Shown here: in pieces, positions 1 to 13,400 of the stretch
Numbering within the stretch: the stretch's first letter is position 1
How the letters are laid out: each line of letters begins with the position of its first letter
From: Synanceia verrucosa
Lineage: Eukaryota > Chordata > Actinopteri > Perciformes > Synanceiidae
DNA length: 64,000 nucleotides
NCBI GenBank assembly: GCA_029721515.1
Contig: CM056567.1
Location: 8,457,507 to 8,521,506 of the forward strand
Direction: 5' to 3'
The notes under the pieces: model-generated
Databases searched by the model: none
Told to the model about the DNA's origin: nothing
Seen by the model: the letters and a program-made list of their open reading frames with translations, nothing else
Position numbers and translations under genes: made by a program

Positions 1-318
1 ATAGCAGACTAGGCTTGCATAAGGGGGACTCACTCAATAGGTTGCAGAATGGGGCTCGTAATAGACTTCATGAGGAAGATAATCACAGCAGTGGGCTAAT
101 TTTAGGGCCTAAAACTGTCTGCCATGGGGATTTCACTCAGCAGGGAACTTATTAGTGAAAAGCCAAGGTAGCGAAAAACCAAAATCATTTGACATGACTG
201 CCTGTAGGGTGCACCTTACTATGAGATGTGAATTACCAATTTAAAAGACACATCCATTTTTATCAATTTGTGAAATTCTGTGTGATGCTATAGTTTTTTT
301 TTTTGTACTTGTCTGCAG
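1..318 (+). other. col19a1 intron, partial
   Basis: Intronic sequence ending in a T-rich tract and a cag acceptor at 316-318. No coding signal was seen; the exon before it lies outside the window. Confidence 0.7.
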
Positions 319-354
319 GGTAGTGCAGGCAGCAAAGGAGCTGATGGTAAGCCG
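319..354 (+). CDS. col19a1: col19a1 window exon 1 (36 bp)
   Basis: Encodes GSAGSKGADGKP in phase 0. A T-run and cag precede it and gtaagt follows. Confidence 0.88.
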
Positions 355-3300
355 GTAAGTTCAGATTCAGTTCTTTGAAGCAGAATGTTTCGCTTCACTT
401 CCTGATTTCAGTGATGTTGTTAAATGAAATGTGTCCATATGACAGGGGAAGCCTGGACCAAGAGGACACAGTGGCAAGGATGGTCAGAAAGGCTCAATGG
501 TAAGAGAGCAGTGACAAACTGTGAGGCAGGGGCTGGGATGGATTTTTAACTTCAAAGGTGTTGATATTCCTACCTTCATTTATTTATTCTCAAGGACAAC
601 ATCACTGTAAATGTACCAGTGTTAGCCAAAATGCAACTTTTCAACTGGCCAGATGTTAATTAGTCATTAAAACAACAACAAAACACACATAAAATACATG
701 TATAATTAGAACCAGAGAAACTAAGCATAGCAAATTAATGTATTTCTGTTTCATTTCATAATGTCATTTATCTTTTGACAGGGAGAGCAAGGGCTGCCTG
801 GTCTTGGTTTACCTGGACTTAAGGGTGAGAAGGTAAGCATAAACATATTATAAACATATGTACATTGTTTTGTATCCTTTAGCTTGATTGTCATACTAAC
901 TAACCTTCCTGACTCCCTTTCTCTTTGCAGGGCGAGTGCGGTCAGTGCCAGCCAGCTGAAGTTGGTAGCGGTCCCGCCGGCATCAAAATGCCCGACAGAG
1001 CAAGAAGCACACCAGGTGAACCCGGTCCTCCAGGTCCACCCGGACCCCCAGGTCTTGGAGCTGATGGCAAACAGGTGTGTTTTTTCTGCAAGAAAAACAT
1101 GACTGACACAAGATAATCTAGAAACTATCAAAGGAAATACATGCAGAAGTGGAGTGGCAGCGTTTTGGAGTTAGGAATGTCTTTAATGCAGTATTGAGCG
1201 TTTGCTTGCATTGTTGCCTTGTTCACAGTGGACGCAAAGCAGCAAGACTGATCAAAAGGGCTGGAAAGATGACTGATGCTGTCCTTGCACACAGCACTGC
1301 ACACTGCAAACACAGAGAAATATTAAATATGAATTGTCAGAAGAGAAGAGGTCGGGACCTCTCAAGTTTTTCTTGGTCCCTCCTTCAGAGGGCAGTGTGA
1401 TGCTCTCTGAGCTCTCACATAGATCCAGACACATTATTTGATATACAGTTGAGTAGACAAAGCCACTGTCATCTTTCATTATATCACTGACTAAATTTCA
1501 CAAAACAACTTTTGCTGTCCTGTTTTGAATTAGCGACTAGTTTGAGATGCTGGCAGATTTCACCTAAAGGCCGAACCATGATGCTTATTGTACAAATAGG
1601 ATATGCAGGGATTCTCCTATTACCTTCGAATTTTTACGAAGTGCAATAAATCTCTGTTGGCTTCTGTCTCACCTCCCATTTACACGGCTTTTGCCTCCAC
1701 ATTTAGTTTTATCACGTCAACAGTTATTTTTACCTGAATGGATAGAGGCTTGCATGATACCTGCAGATGACTGCATATGTGTCTGAGAGCGTGGATTTGT
1801 GTTTGTGCAGCGCACCTGCATGTGTATCACGTATCCACATGCATTTCAACTTTTATTTGTTTACACAGGGCCCACCAGGTCTTGCTGGGGCTAAGGGAGA
1901 AAAGGTAAGTTTCTTGTATAAGTTAATAATAGATCCTATCTACACTGTGTATTCTATCGGTGTCCCAGTGACAAATTCACTCCACATTAAACAGCCTTGA
2001 TTTTCGGTAGAGAAATTAAAACCAACTAATCAATGTCCCATGGGCATTCTGTATGGTTTTGACATAACTCATACCCATAATACACATATCAGAAACAGAC
2101 TAAAATAGTCCATTGGATAACCCAGAGGACTTAGACGATTTGAAGTCATTGGTTGCCTTTGGAAACAGACTCTTAACTACTCTGACATCCACTGGGATCA
2201 AGGATGTCTGCAGGAAGATCACCCCACGTAGCATGGACAAATATTTCAAAAGAGCACAGACACTCTGCTTTATTTTAGGTCACCAAGTCTATCTTTTGGA
2301 ACATTGACATCACTTTACCCAAAACACTGAGGAATAAATCTGCCATCAACAGAGACAGGTTTACATTAAAATTACCCTGAAGCTCTACCACAATCACTTT
2401 GCTTGGACTTCAAAGCAGAGCCAGACCTGCAGCGGATCATTAAAGATTTCTGCATTTTGGAGTTAGACTGCTCAGTGTTTTTCTCCTCCGGCCAGGATTT
2501 TTTGGGTGGGTCTAAAATCAAAGTCAAGAGCAACATGTGCATTTACTCCAGGAAGTTTTACAAACTTTCATCTGAGATGACTGGGACTTCTGTCTCTCAC
2601 AGCTCGGCATTCATTTTCCAGCCCCAGGAGCTACTGTCTCCCTTCGAGGCCTAAAATCCCCTAAACCCCCTTGTATAGTTTAAAATGTAAAATGTAGCAT
2701 TCTGTTGCAGGCTGACTTTAAATCTAGCACATCCATGTATCCAATTTCACAGAAGGAGGAAGTGTTCATGTAGCTGGAACTTGAGCGGTGTGGCTTTAGA
2801 CATGTCGGGAATTTTTGTCATTCAAATTTGGCAAGGAGGTTCATGTGGCTATCTCATTTTATAATTTTATTCTTCCTAACATTATTAGTATTTGATAATT
2901 CAATAAAAAAAGAACTTCACAAAGTACCTTTAATGTAGTTGTAAGAGCTACAGTACATAGAGTGGACCGTTAGGGCCTCTTATCATCATCATTTCAATGT
3001 TACCAGGGTGAAGACGGAGACCAAGGAGATAAGGGACTGGATGGAGCTCCTGGAGCACCAGGTCTGCCTGGAGAGCCTGGTCGGGATGGACTAATGGGCT
3101 TGAAGGGAGAGAAGGTACAGAGTAACTGAACTACGAATCATATCACCTTGCTGCACCTTTTTGCATCTGCTGATTGGCTTGACAGGTAATGTTCATTACA
3201 CTGAGATTAACTGAGATAACACTTTTGGGAAAGGCAGGCTTCCAGTATAGACACTGAATGGCTAAATGGAAGTCAGATTTTTCCAAAAAAGTCCCTGGAT

Positions 3301-5686
3301 CATGGTTTGGATTTGCTGGTTTCTCAGGGTGATGCTTGTACCAGCTGCCCTTCTATGGGAACAGCAGTGGGTGATGATGTAGGTGTGCAAGGCCCCAAAG
3401 GAGAAAGAGGAGACCCAGGTCCTGCCGGGCAAGGGAAGTCTGGAAAAAATGTAAGAGAACTGAGCATATATTTATTTAACGTAACATCTCTCTGAGCTCT
3501 CAACACTAGGAACATTTTGATGATCATCTTACATGTTTTCTCTTCAGGGAAAACCAGGTTTACCAGGTGTGCAGGGACCTGCCGGTCTCAAGGGAAGCAA
3601 GGTGTGAATGTCCATTTATTGTGTTATCATGTTTATAAATTCATGTGGAGGATTGTATTTAATCATGTACCACGGATGGATTCTCATCTGTGTTGTCCTG
3701 TGCTCCCTTTAGGGAGATGCTGGAGTTGCAGGAGTTGGCCTTCCAGGACCACAAGTAAGTCTGATGTGTCCACATCTGGAGCTGATGTGTCTCTGTTAAA
3801 GCATACATGCAGCCCCCAGGTGGATGTGGTTCTGCTGTGATGTCAGAAATGAACACCATACCCTTCCATGGCGTCCTGCCTCTTAGATCTAACAATACAT
3901 TCGTTAGCTGGTAAATAACCATCTAGAAATAACCTGGGCTGTTCTCACACAAATGCTTTGATTCAGTGTGGAATCTTCCTTGCTTTGTCGACAACGTGTC
4001 CTTACTGCTCCACTATAAAACATCTCTGACAGTCAGGCCTCCTCTCCTAGATCTTCAGTGTTTGTTTCCTCCCCAGACAGCCTGTTCTCATTCCTAACTG
4101 TCCAACGTAGGAACGTTTGTTTGGTGCCCCTTCATGTCCCTTTTTAACACACTAGGTACGTCTTGGTGTCACGAAGGTGACGGAACTCTGTAAATCCGAC
4201 AAACTTTAATACCGATTCCGCCTTGCGTACAGACAACTCTGGCGTTGTCAGTGACCCACAACTGTATTTTCTGACAACGGGTTTCAGAGTGAGAAGATCT
4301 GACAACGCCGTCTCGGAATCGCAGTACGTACCCAGCGTTGTTGCTAACGTTCATCACGTGACCAGAAGTAGGTGCATAAAATCCAGCGTGCATCAGTCCA
4401 TCACAACAAGTCGTTGAACAACAATGGCGGATTACAGAGCAGCATATGTGAGACAGGCGCTGCTAAGTTGCTATTAGCGTTTTTGCTTTTTTCTTCTCTG
4501 TGTTGTCTTTATGTGTGGACTCGGCCTGCAAGGACTTCATGCATATGCTCATTGCATTCTTTCGTTCTTTTTTTGTGGGTCTCTCTGTGTTTCTTTGCAA
4601 CTATAACTGTTATAACATAATATGTTGAGTTTTGGTTTCATATGGGGCACAGACCTCGCAGGTGAAGGTGTTTATTTGACCACCTAATCTCTGCAGTGTG
4701 GGCAAATATGGAAGGAGTAGCCAGCTGGAGAAGTTGCTCTGAAAATCATGATTTAGGATTAACCCATTTGGACTGACTTGACAAAATAAGTGTTAAACGC
4801 GGGTCAGAAAATCAAGACAAAGTGTTTGTACTGAGCTGCTCCACCTTAAATACCTGTCTTTTTTATATTTGTTATAGGGTAAAGAGGGACCAAGAGGGCT
4901 CCCAGGATTTGTAGTAAGTTCATCTCATATTTTTGAAGTCCTACTTTGCTCCACTACATTTTCAAATGTTTGACTAATCTGTGTTGAACAGGGGCCTCCT
5001 GGAGTCAGAGGACTGCCTGGGCCTGTTGGTCCTGCAGGGGAAAAGGTAACACAAAATAAGAGAGGTGAAAGCCCTGTAATTGTTGCATTTTGCAATCAAC
5101 CTCACTATGTTTGAAACAGTAATGTCACCATGTAGCACTGAGTATTTCTTGTGTTCATAGGGCTCAAGAGGAGGAGTTGGTCTTCCAGGACCACAAGGGC
5201 CTGCGGGCATTGGGGTAGCAGGGCCCCCGGTAAGACATTAATACACTGTTTTGCATGTGTGTATGAGCTTATAGTGTGCTGATATATTGTCAAACACTGT
5301 TTCTTATTTTCTTCTTCACCCAGGGTAGAGACGGAACACCTGGGTCTTCAGGACTGAATGGAGTTGATGGCAGACCTGTGGGTTGTCTTGTTCTTTCATT
5401 GTCTAAAATGTTTCATCTGCATGTTTATCTGCATCAACAATTTGAAGAAATTTAAGTTTCAAAGTTGCTGTTGTATTAGTGTTAATGCCTGTTCAGAGTT
5501 TTAATTTTCTTTGAGCCTCTTTGGATTTGTCCTTGATTTAGGCATCATTTGTAACCAAGGATGTCTGCCTCGATCCATAACAGAGGCAATGTCTTCTCCC
5601 ATTTCATCCTCTGTCCCCTGATCTCCACTCAGCTCAATGCCCTGTGAGCTTTCTTCTGGAACAACAAAGCAAGAGTAACTAAGTGC

Positions 5687-5735
<49 letters not shown>

Positions 5736-8700
5736 TCCTTCCTTTGCAGGGACTTGATGGAGCTAAGGGGGACAAGGTAAGTCTACCGTTTTGTTTGGAT
5801 GAAGGTTTCTGGAGGGGGGAGCATATAAGGGGGTGGAACAGATGGTAATCACAAGAGATGGTTCATCTCACACACACGCACACACACACACAAATACATG
5901 CGCTCAAGCACACACCTGCCTCAAGCCACAGATAGAGTAGCAACGGAGGTGACGAGTGTACTGTCGCTGGCATACAAGAGGAGTTTTGGGGCGTAAAGAG
6001 AGAACGCATGTGAGACTATTAATTACCGCATTCATCAGAGCCACCAGTCCAGACTGTCACTGAGAAGATGCCAGAGATGAAGAGGCGGTGGAGGCAGTGC
6101 TGAAGGGTCGGGAGGGGTGGGAGAAGTGGGACAGGAGCCCACAGTTAAAGAGGAAAAAGTTGAGAAAAACTAAGAGAATGAGAAAATAGGTACAATTGTA
6201 GAGAGAAGAGGAATCTATATTCATTGTATTCATACAGAGTCTCGGGCCATAATGGAGAGCTTGTACATACTGTAAAAATCATGACTATTCAGGATATCGT
6301 TGGCTCCTCATATTACAGATGTTCAGTAAAATGCGGCGTTCTCGGCATCATGGCACGATGTGTTGTATTCTTATGAGGGTTTTAGCGAGAAAAAGTGTTT
6401 TACTTCCTATGTGTATGGAGTGTCTTTGTACGATTTAGCAATTTAGCAGAACTGCATAGAAGAGACCTGAAAGCTCAAAGACACTCCAGACTTTATTTCT
6501 GTAACTAGGGTTCATGTGCTGAAAAGGATTAAATTTGACCTTATTTTATGGGTATTTTCTTCATGTTTATTTCAGGGTGAACCTGGAGAGTGCAACTGCA
6601 TAATCCCTGTGCACTCAGGCGTAGGTGGACCTGTGAGTACATTCATGCACACACACGGACACTGAAATAAACACATGGAGACATGCAATTAATTTGAGAA
6701 TTGTTGTCTTGCAACATGACCCTGAATATACATTGATTATTTAAGCACACTCAGGGGGTTTATTTTTACTCCACAGGGGACATATTGAGAAAAATGTGCA
6801 TTCATGCTCAGTTATTTCCTCTTTGCATCATACTGTGCTGTATTTGTTGTGTTATTCTTAACACATTGTGCCCTTTCTGTATATTTTGCAAGCACCAATG
6901 CTGCTCTGATTTTGATTACTTTTGCCTTCCAGGGTGCTCCAGGAACTCCAATAAACACATGGCAGCCTGGGCCTCAGGTCTGATCTGTCACCCAGCTGTC
7001 TGATAACTTGGGCTTTGTTTGCAGGCTTTGTTTCTGTTGTTAATTTGCAAAGTTTGTTCACAAAATTCTTCATTTGTGCTTGGTTGTATGAATGTGTGAT
7101 GTGTTTTGTAGGGCCCACCAGGACCTCCTGGCCCACCTGGCCCACCTGGGCCTCAGGGTGTTACTGGAATGGAAGGACCACAGGTAGGTGAAAGGGGCTG
7201 TGGGATGGTGAGGGGGGTCTCTCTACAGTTCAATTCAGTAGCTGCTCCATCAGCCTGGATTTAACTATGAGCTACTTAAGACATAGGCTTTCAGCGTGGG
7301 CAGCTGGGCTATTCAAGGAAAGCAATGCTTTGACATGCTTTGCAACTTGATGGGAAAATAATGTAATATAATATGCATGTAGGAAACAGAGCAAAATCAC
7401 ATGGTGTATGTCTGCAGAAGCTTGGTTAAAAAAAGTTTTGATAATTAGGATCAAATGAAAAATGCACTAACACCTCTAGTGCTTGAAGCTTTAACCCTTG
7501 TGGGAAGTGACTGAGCAAGCTTTGAGAATGTCTGTCAAGACATGAACAGTTATTTGAAGGTCTTGCAATTAAAAAAAAGAGACAATTCTATTTGCAGAGA
7601 GTATTAATTTTAGATTAATCTACAGTTTGTTACTTGAGCTGACCTTCAAATAAGGTGTTACTCTGAGCTGTGTTGCAAAAGTCAAAGGTGTAAGAAAGAC
7701 AAACATGGTGATGGAAGTGGTAATGCCTTTGACGAGGTCGCATTTGTAACAGTGGCTGAATGCAAAATAGCATTTACAGCAATGCCACATAGCAAGTTTT
7801 ATAAGACATGGTAGAAGATGGGAGTGGGTTCGATCATCCTGACCATGGCCGTGGAGATGGGAATGGTTAGATCTTGATTGGCAGCAAACCAGTTCAAACT
7901 CAGTTCCTTCTTTCAGGGTATCCCTGGAAACGACGGGATACAGGGGGAACCGGGTTTGCCTGGACGCATCGTAAGTAATTTTAGAGAGAAAAGGAGGAGA
8001 GGCGGCTCTGGGCGACACCTGGGGCACAAGATAAATGTATGTGTCAGGAAGGGGTGTTTATTAAAAGGAATGTCCCATGCATCCATGGGTAATTTGATTT
8101 GAGAACTTAGTTGTTTTTTGAGGTCACAAAATTTTAATTTAAAGAAGCAAAGTAAGTAATAATGAACTAAGTTTAATGCTTTGAAGTCATGACTAGTGAC
8201 CATGAACTGGTACTGTACTGATAAGGGATGCCAGGTCAAGGACAGAGAGAGTTTAGTTTATGTTGTACAACATCAAAGGTTATCTGTGGATTCTTAGTGT
8301 ATAGGGTGTCAGTTTTGTTTCTTTCAAGTGATGGCTTAATTTCATTAAAGGAATATTGATGCTGATCTCCAGACAGTACTCAAGGGGAACTTCACCTTCA
8401 ATGCAGGAATTAAAGTAGTAATTTAATGGAGGAAAGGGAGGAGCTGGAAAATCAGTAGATTACTCTGGAAATATCTAAGACTGCCGAAAGGTGTTTGATC
8501 ACATAATAAGCAACACTTCAGTTGTTGTTGACATGACTTAGTGACATACAAACATCTTAGGTCTGTATATTTACATCTGTCCAGGTATCATGGTTGAAAG
8601 GAAGAGATAAGAAAGAAAAGAAAAAAAAAGAAAGAAATTGACCGAGTATGTGTGTGTACATATATATTTGATGTTGGTAGATGAACCCATTGATGGCTCT

Positions 8701-10408
8701 TTTTCTGCCATGGTTCTGCAGGTAGTGTGTCATTCAGAGTGACAGCACAGCAATCGAAAGCCCCGCAAATTGCTTTGAAACAACTGTTGCTCAGAGAAGT
8801 CACAACGTTCACAAATTGCAGATCCTTCTAAGTGTGGCAGAAGTGCACATTGCACAGTGACATTTCATTATAGAGAAACTTCTTTTGAGCAAGTCTTTTA
8901 ATGCACAAATTATTGTGCTCTTAAAACAGCTCATTGCAGCACAGAATAGCCTGTCTAGCTAATGGCTCCAGTTTGAACAATATAAAATGGGTTTGTAATG
9001 ATTCTGAAAACAGGACAGGCAGTATTGACAGTGGTAAGGGTCACACTGCTATGATCAGAGCAGACCACCTTTCACAGTAAATGTGGCTGGGTTTGTGGGT
9101 TGAGCAGTTTGCATTGTAGCATTTTTTTTTCTTTTCTTGGGCATGTTTTGCACATGTGTTTGTGTGTATTTGTATGTATAGTATGTGTGGGCAGAGACTG
9201 CTTTCTCTGCACCATTTTTTACTCTTTGAAACTTTTCTGGTGTAGACTTGAGGTCTCGACAGACCTTACAGCTTCACAGCCATCAGCTGAAATGGGTACT
9301 GAGGGGGTTGTTTTAGTTTTTTTTCCTGGTTTGTATCTGCTGATGTTTTTGTTAAAGCCGTTTCTCTTTATGACAGTCAAGTATCAGCATATTGTGACAA
9401 CACCCTTCTGGGGCGCCATAAAGTCACACAAAGCTTTTTGTTGGCATGAGTGCAGTCATGTCAAAATTAAGTTTAATATTTTTCACAGAAAATGTACTGA
9501 ATTTGATTTTTAGAAGGAATTTGATGAAACATCGAAGAGATTTTTTTTGTATTGCACCAAAGAATGCTTTGTAATTGTAAAGTAAGGTGGTAGTAAACTG
9601 AACAGGGTTCTTGTGGTGAAATGTTCTCTATTCTGCCACCTCAGTACTTTATTTTTTGTCTTGCACTTAATGAGACGGCCCTGCATAGACATGTTACCTG
9701 GAAAGGTTGTGACACTTTGTACCTATTCTTTTGTTGATAACATGAAATGTATTGCAGGTCTTTGACACACTCAGAACAATGCATTGCAAATATTGTATGC
9801 AGTTATATACGTAATTAAGCCACCTTCTTCCATCTGAATGATCCTGGTCACAATACATACAGTAGCAACAGCTCGTACCAAGTAAGTTACATGAAATTGG
9901 AAAGAGAATTTGGCAATTTTGAATTTGTCAAATAAAGTGTACTTCACTGTAACACTGTCCTCAAAATGTTTGGAGAACATTTGGAGGCTTGCAGATGTGG
10001 AGGAATAGTGCTGATTTTAATAATTAGGGTTTCTCGTAATTAATTGTTTTCACCTTTCCAGATCCGCATTGGACCTCATCTGCTGCCTCAAGACTCTGCC
10101 ACAGGGGATGATGATGTATGTTCTTGACTAATGATGCATTTTGGGGAATGGAGTTTCATTGTTTACTTTTGAAATGTTGCTTTTGATTAGCTTGTTTGTG
10201 TGTACAATTTACATAATTTGTGTGTATATGGTATGTGCTGTCTGTAACACAGGAGGGCTGCAAAGAAGGTGACTGTTCACAAGGATCTCCTGGAGTGCCA
10301 GGCACACCTGGTACCACGGCAGAAAAAGGAGACCAGGGTAAGCCTGGTGTAACCCCCTTGGACAGCTGTGACAAGGTGAAGGACTGGAAGTTTTCTTATC
10401 AATTCAAA

Positions 10409-10472
<64 letters not shown>

Positions 10473-13400
10473 TATATACATATACTTTATATATACACAT
10501 ATCACATATATATATACACACGTATATACGTGTATATGTACACGTATATCTACGTATACATATATGTGTGTGTGTGTGTATATACACACACACACACATA
10601 TATGTATATATGTATATGTATATAAATATACACACACACACACACAGTATATATAAAATATGGAATCCCTCATTTTATATCTCAGTTTGCATGGCTTCTT
10701 GCAAGTACTATAACTCTGATATGATAGAGTGCCAACAGTGAGGCATTATTCTCATAACTTATTGTTTGCTTCCAGTGTTTGGAGAGACTGCACAGAGAGC
10801 AGGGGACACAAGCAGTGGTCAGTTGAGATCATAGTCTTATTCTAAGGATATGCAAACAAAAATACATATACACATAACAACGTATGTGCACATATCCTGA
10901 TTTATGTCTTTACCTCATAGGATGACCGACCAGGAGCACCTGGATTTCCAGGAATGCCTGGATCACCAGGAATGAGAGGAGAGCCAGTGAGTCTGTCTTG
11001 TAGTGTACATAGTATTAATTTGATATGAGTGTCTTCCTTTGTCCAAGAAGACATACAAATGTCGTCAATGAGTTTAGGATCTCCGTTCTTTCTTTATCTT
11101 TACCACAGGGTATACCAGGAGAGAGAGGCCCAGCTGGAATACCAGGAAACATGGTGAGACAGCTCAGCTTTTATGGAGCTTATTTGTCATAGACAAACTG
11201 GAATATTATGCCACGGTATAATTTAAATTCATAAGAATATATACTCTCATTGGTCTCTGGAATCCTCATCTACTAATGTGTGCATGTACCCATATGCAGA
11301 TTTTTAAAGTTTTAGTACTATGATGACAATCTTTCCCAACTTTTCACTCTGAAAACACCATTATCAACCACAAAGTGTATTGTGATCACTGCCTTACATC
11401 AGTGGTCGATGCTTCTCTGAGATTTCTACACTTTAGGACATCACAGTCGGGTATTTGTCTCAAAACTTGAGAGGTGAAGTGATTTGAGAGCAGCTTGTTT
11501 GCCATTTTCCATGATTTCACAGAGCCCCCTACTGGTCTCAGTGGAAACATAATACCTGCGTACCCATTGCTGTGCTTGTCATTTCAGCTAATTGTCAGGA
11601 ACATATTAAAACGTGCTTTACTGTGTGTTTATTTTATTTTCATATCGAACTGCACCTAATCTCAGGTGTGTCTGTCACTTTTTCTGTCCACAGGGACCTC
11701 CTGGTTTCCCAGGTCCTCCGGGACCATCTGGTTCACCTGTGAGTTTAATCTGCACTTCCAATTTTATTTTCATATATTTGGTGAGATGATTGATTGGGCA
11801 GCAAACAAGTTGTACAATTCATTTTTCTCTTGTTTACTTAAAAAAAATGTAGACATCTACCTTTTGGGTAAATTAAACCATCGTTTTATATGCAACAGTA
11901 AATTGTATTATATATATGTACAGTGTACAAAAATAACATAAGTAATAAAATTCCTGTATATACCAATATGAATTTACAACAAGGATAAGTACTGAATATA
12001 AACAAGAAATGCACAAAGGTATTGCACTGGATGTTAGACTATGTACAGAATAAATAAGTTATATTGCACACTCCGATTTCATGCAAGACAATGGCTAAAG
12101 TACAGATCAGTTCACTTTTAAATCAAGCTGCCCTTCATTATGCCATCTTTGCCTCTCTCTGTGGCTCTTTAATGAAAGTTATCTCAGATGCGGAAACAAT
12201 TTGGTTGGCTCTTTCTCCAGTTGTTCAGTTATTCTTCCGTCAAAGTGATGGAGAGTAGGACTGCTGTGCAGACAGAGCCCTCCCTCTCATCCTCCTCATA
12301 CAGATTTATTGTTTGAGGAGGATAGAGATGCTAAATGGATGAGCTGTGTGGGTGCTGCATGGAATCTGTTTGCAGAGTAGTAGCACTTTATAGCAGGTGT
12401 TAGCCTCTGTTGTGTGCAGTGGTGTTATCTGTGTGTATGGGATATACTGTGACCCTACTGCTGAAGAGATTACTCATATTCAGTGGTGAGGACGTTACTC
12501 CCAATGATGAGCTACTAATTAGTTTCTCCTCTGTATGATCAATTTCTAATTACTTTCTCTAAATTACAACCCTCATTAATCAATCTAATAACCAATTTCT
12601 TGCCTTGATATTCTTACCATTTTTGAAGTTCAGTATTATTTATTTATCCTGAAGTGCAGTTCATATTAATACACAGTTAGCTAAACAGCTAATTATCACT
12701 CACAGATGCCACCATTTGAAAAGCACCCAGCTTCCATTGACAGTCACTTATTTCACTCATTAAAACGAATCGTCCCTTTCTCTTTTCTTCCAGCACTCAT
12801 CTGTCTTCCGCTTACAGCAGCTGTTGCTAGGCAACAGATCACACTCGCACATGCATATTAAGTCACAACTGAAAACAACATTCAATATTCACTTTTAGAT
12901 TTCATGCAATACAGAAGCAAAGTAAGTCCATAGTTTGATCTGAATATGTTGTTGCTTAGTAACACTTTAAGCCCATAATACTGCTCATTTTCTTTGTTTT
13001 ATGTTTGTTTGAGAAGATAAATGACTTAATAAAGTCTGCAGCTTTGGTGGAATGTGGAAGAACACGATAAATGAGGAGGGGATAAAAAGGAGAGAAGCAA
13101 AATTGTATCATTTATGGGGGAATAAAAAGAAAAAAAAAACAACGAGGCAGAGCAGGCAGTGTTCTGCCTCTGGATATCACCATCACAGACCTGAGTCCTT
13201 CCTGAAGCCTGATGGAGGTGCAGAGCAGAGGAAAAAATCAAATGTAGGCAGTCCCAAAAGGGTGTTGACACAGGCCAGTTAGCTCTTTCCTCTCTTTGAT
13301 ATTGACTTGCCTTGTCACCAGGGAAGCATACATATCACATCCTCGCCTTCATTTTCTAATCATTCCTTACTCCCGTCATTCTCAGGGTCATAAGGGTGAG

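Noticed and set aside
2113..2654. Possible gene or transposon ORF in the col19a1 intron
   Set aside because: Two unrelated short frames without recognisable motifs, splice sites or polyadenylation signal.
10220..10741. Long frames with Tyr-Ile repeats
   Set aside because: They read through the TA/CA microsatellite; only the exon at 10253-10375 is real.
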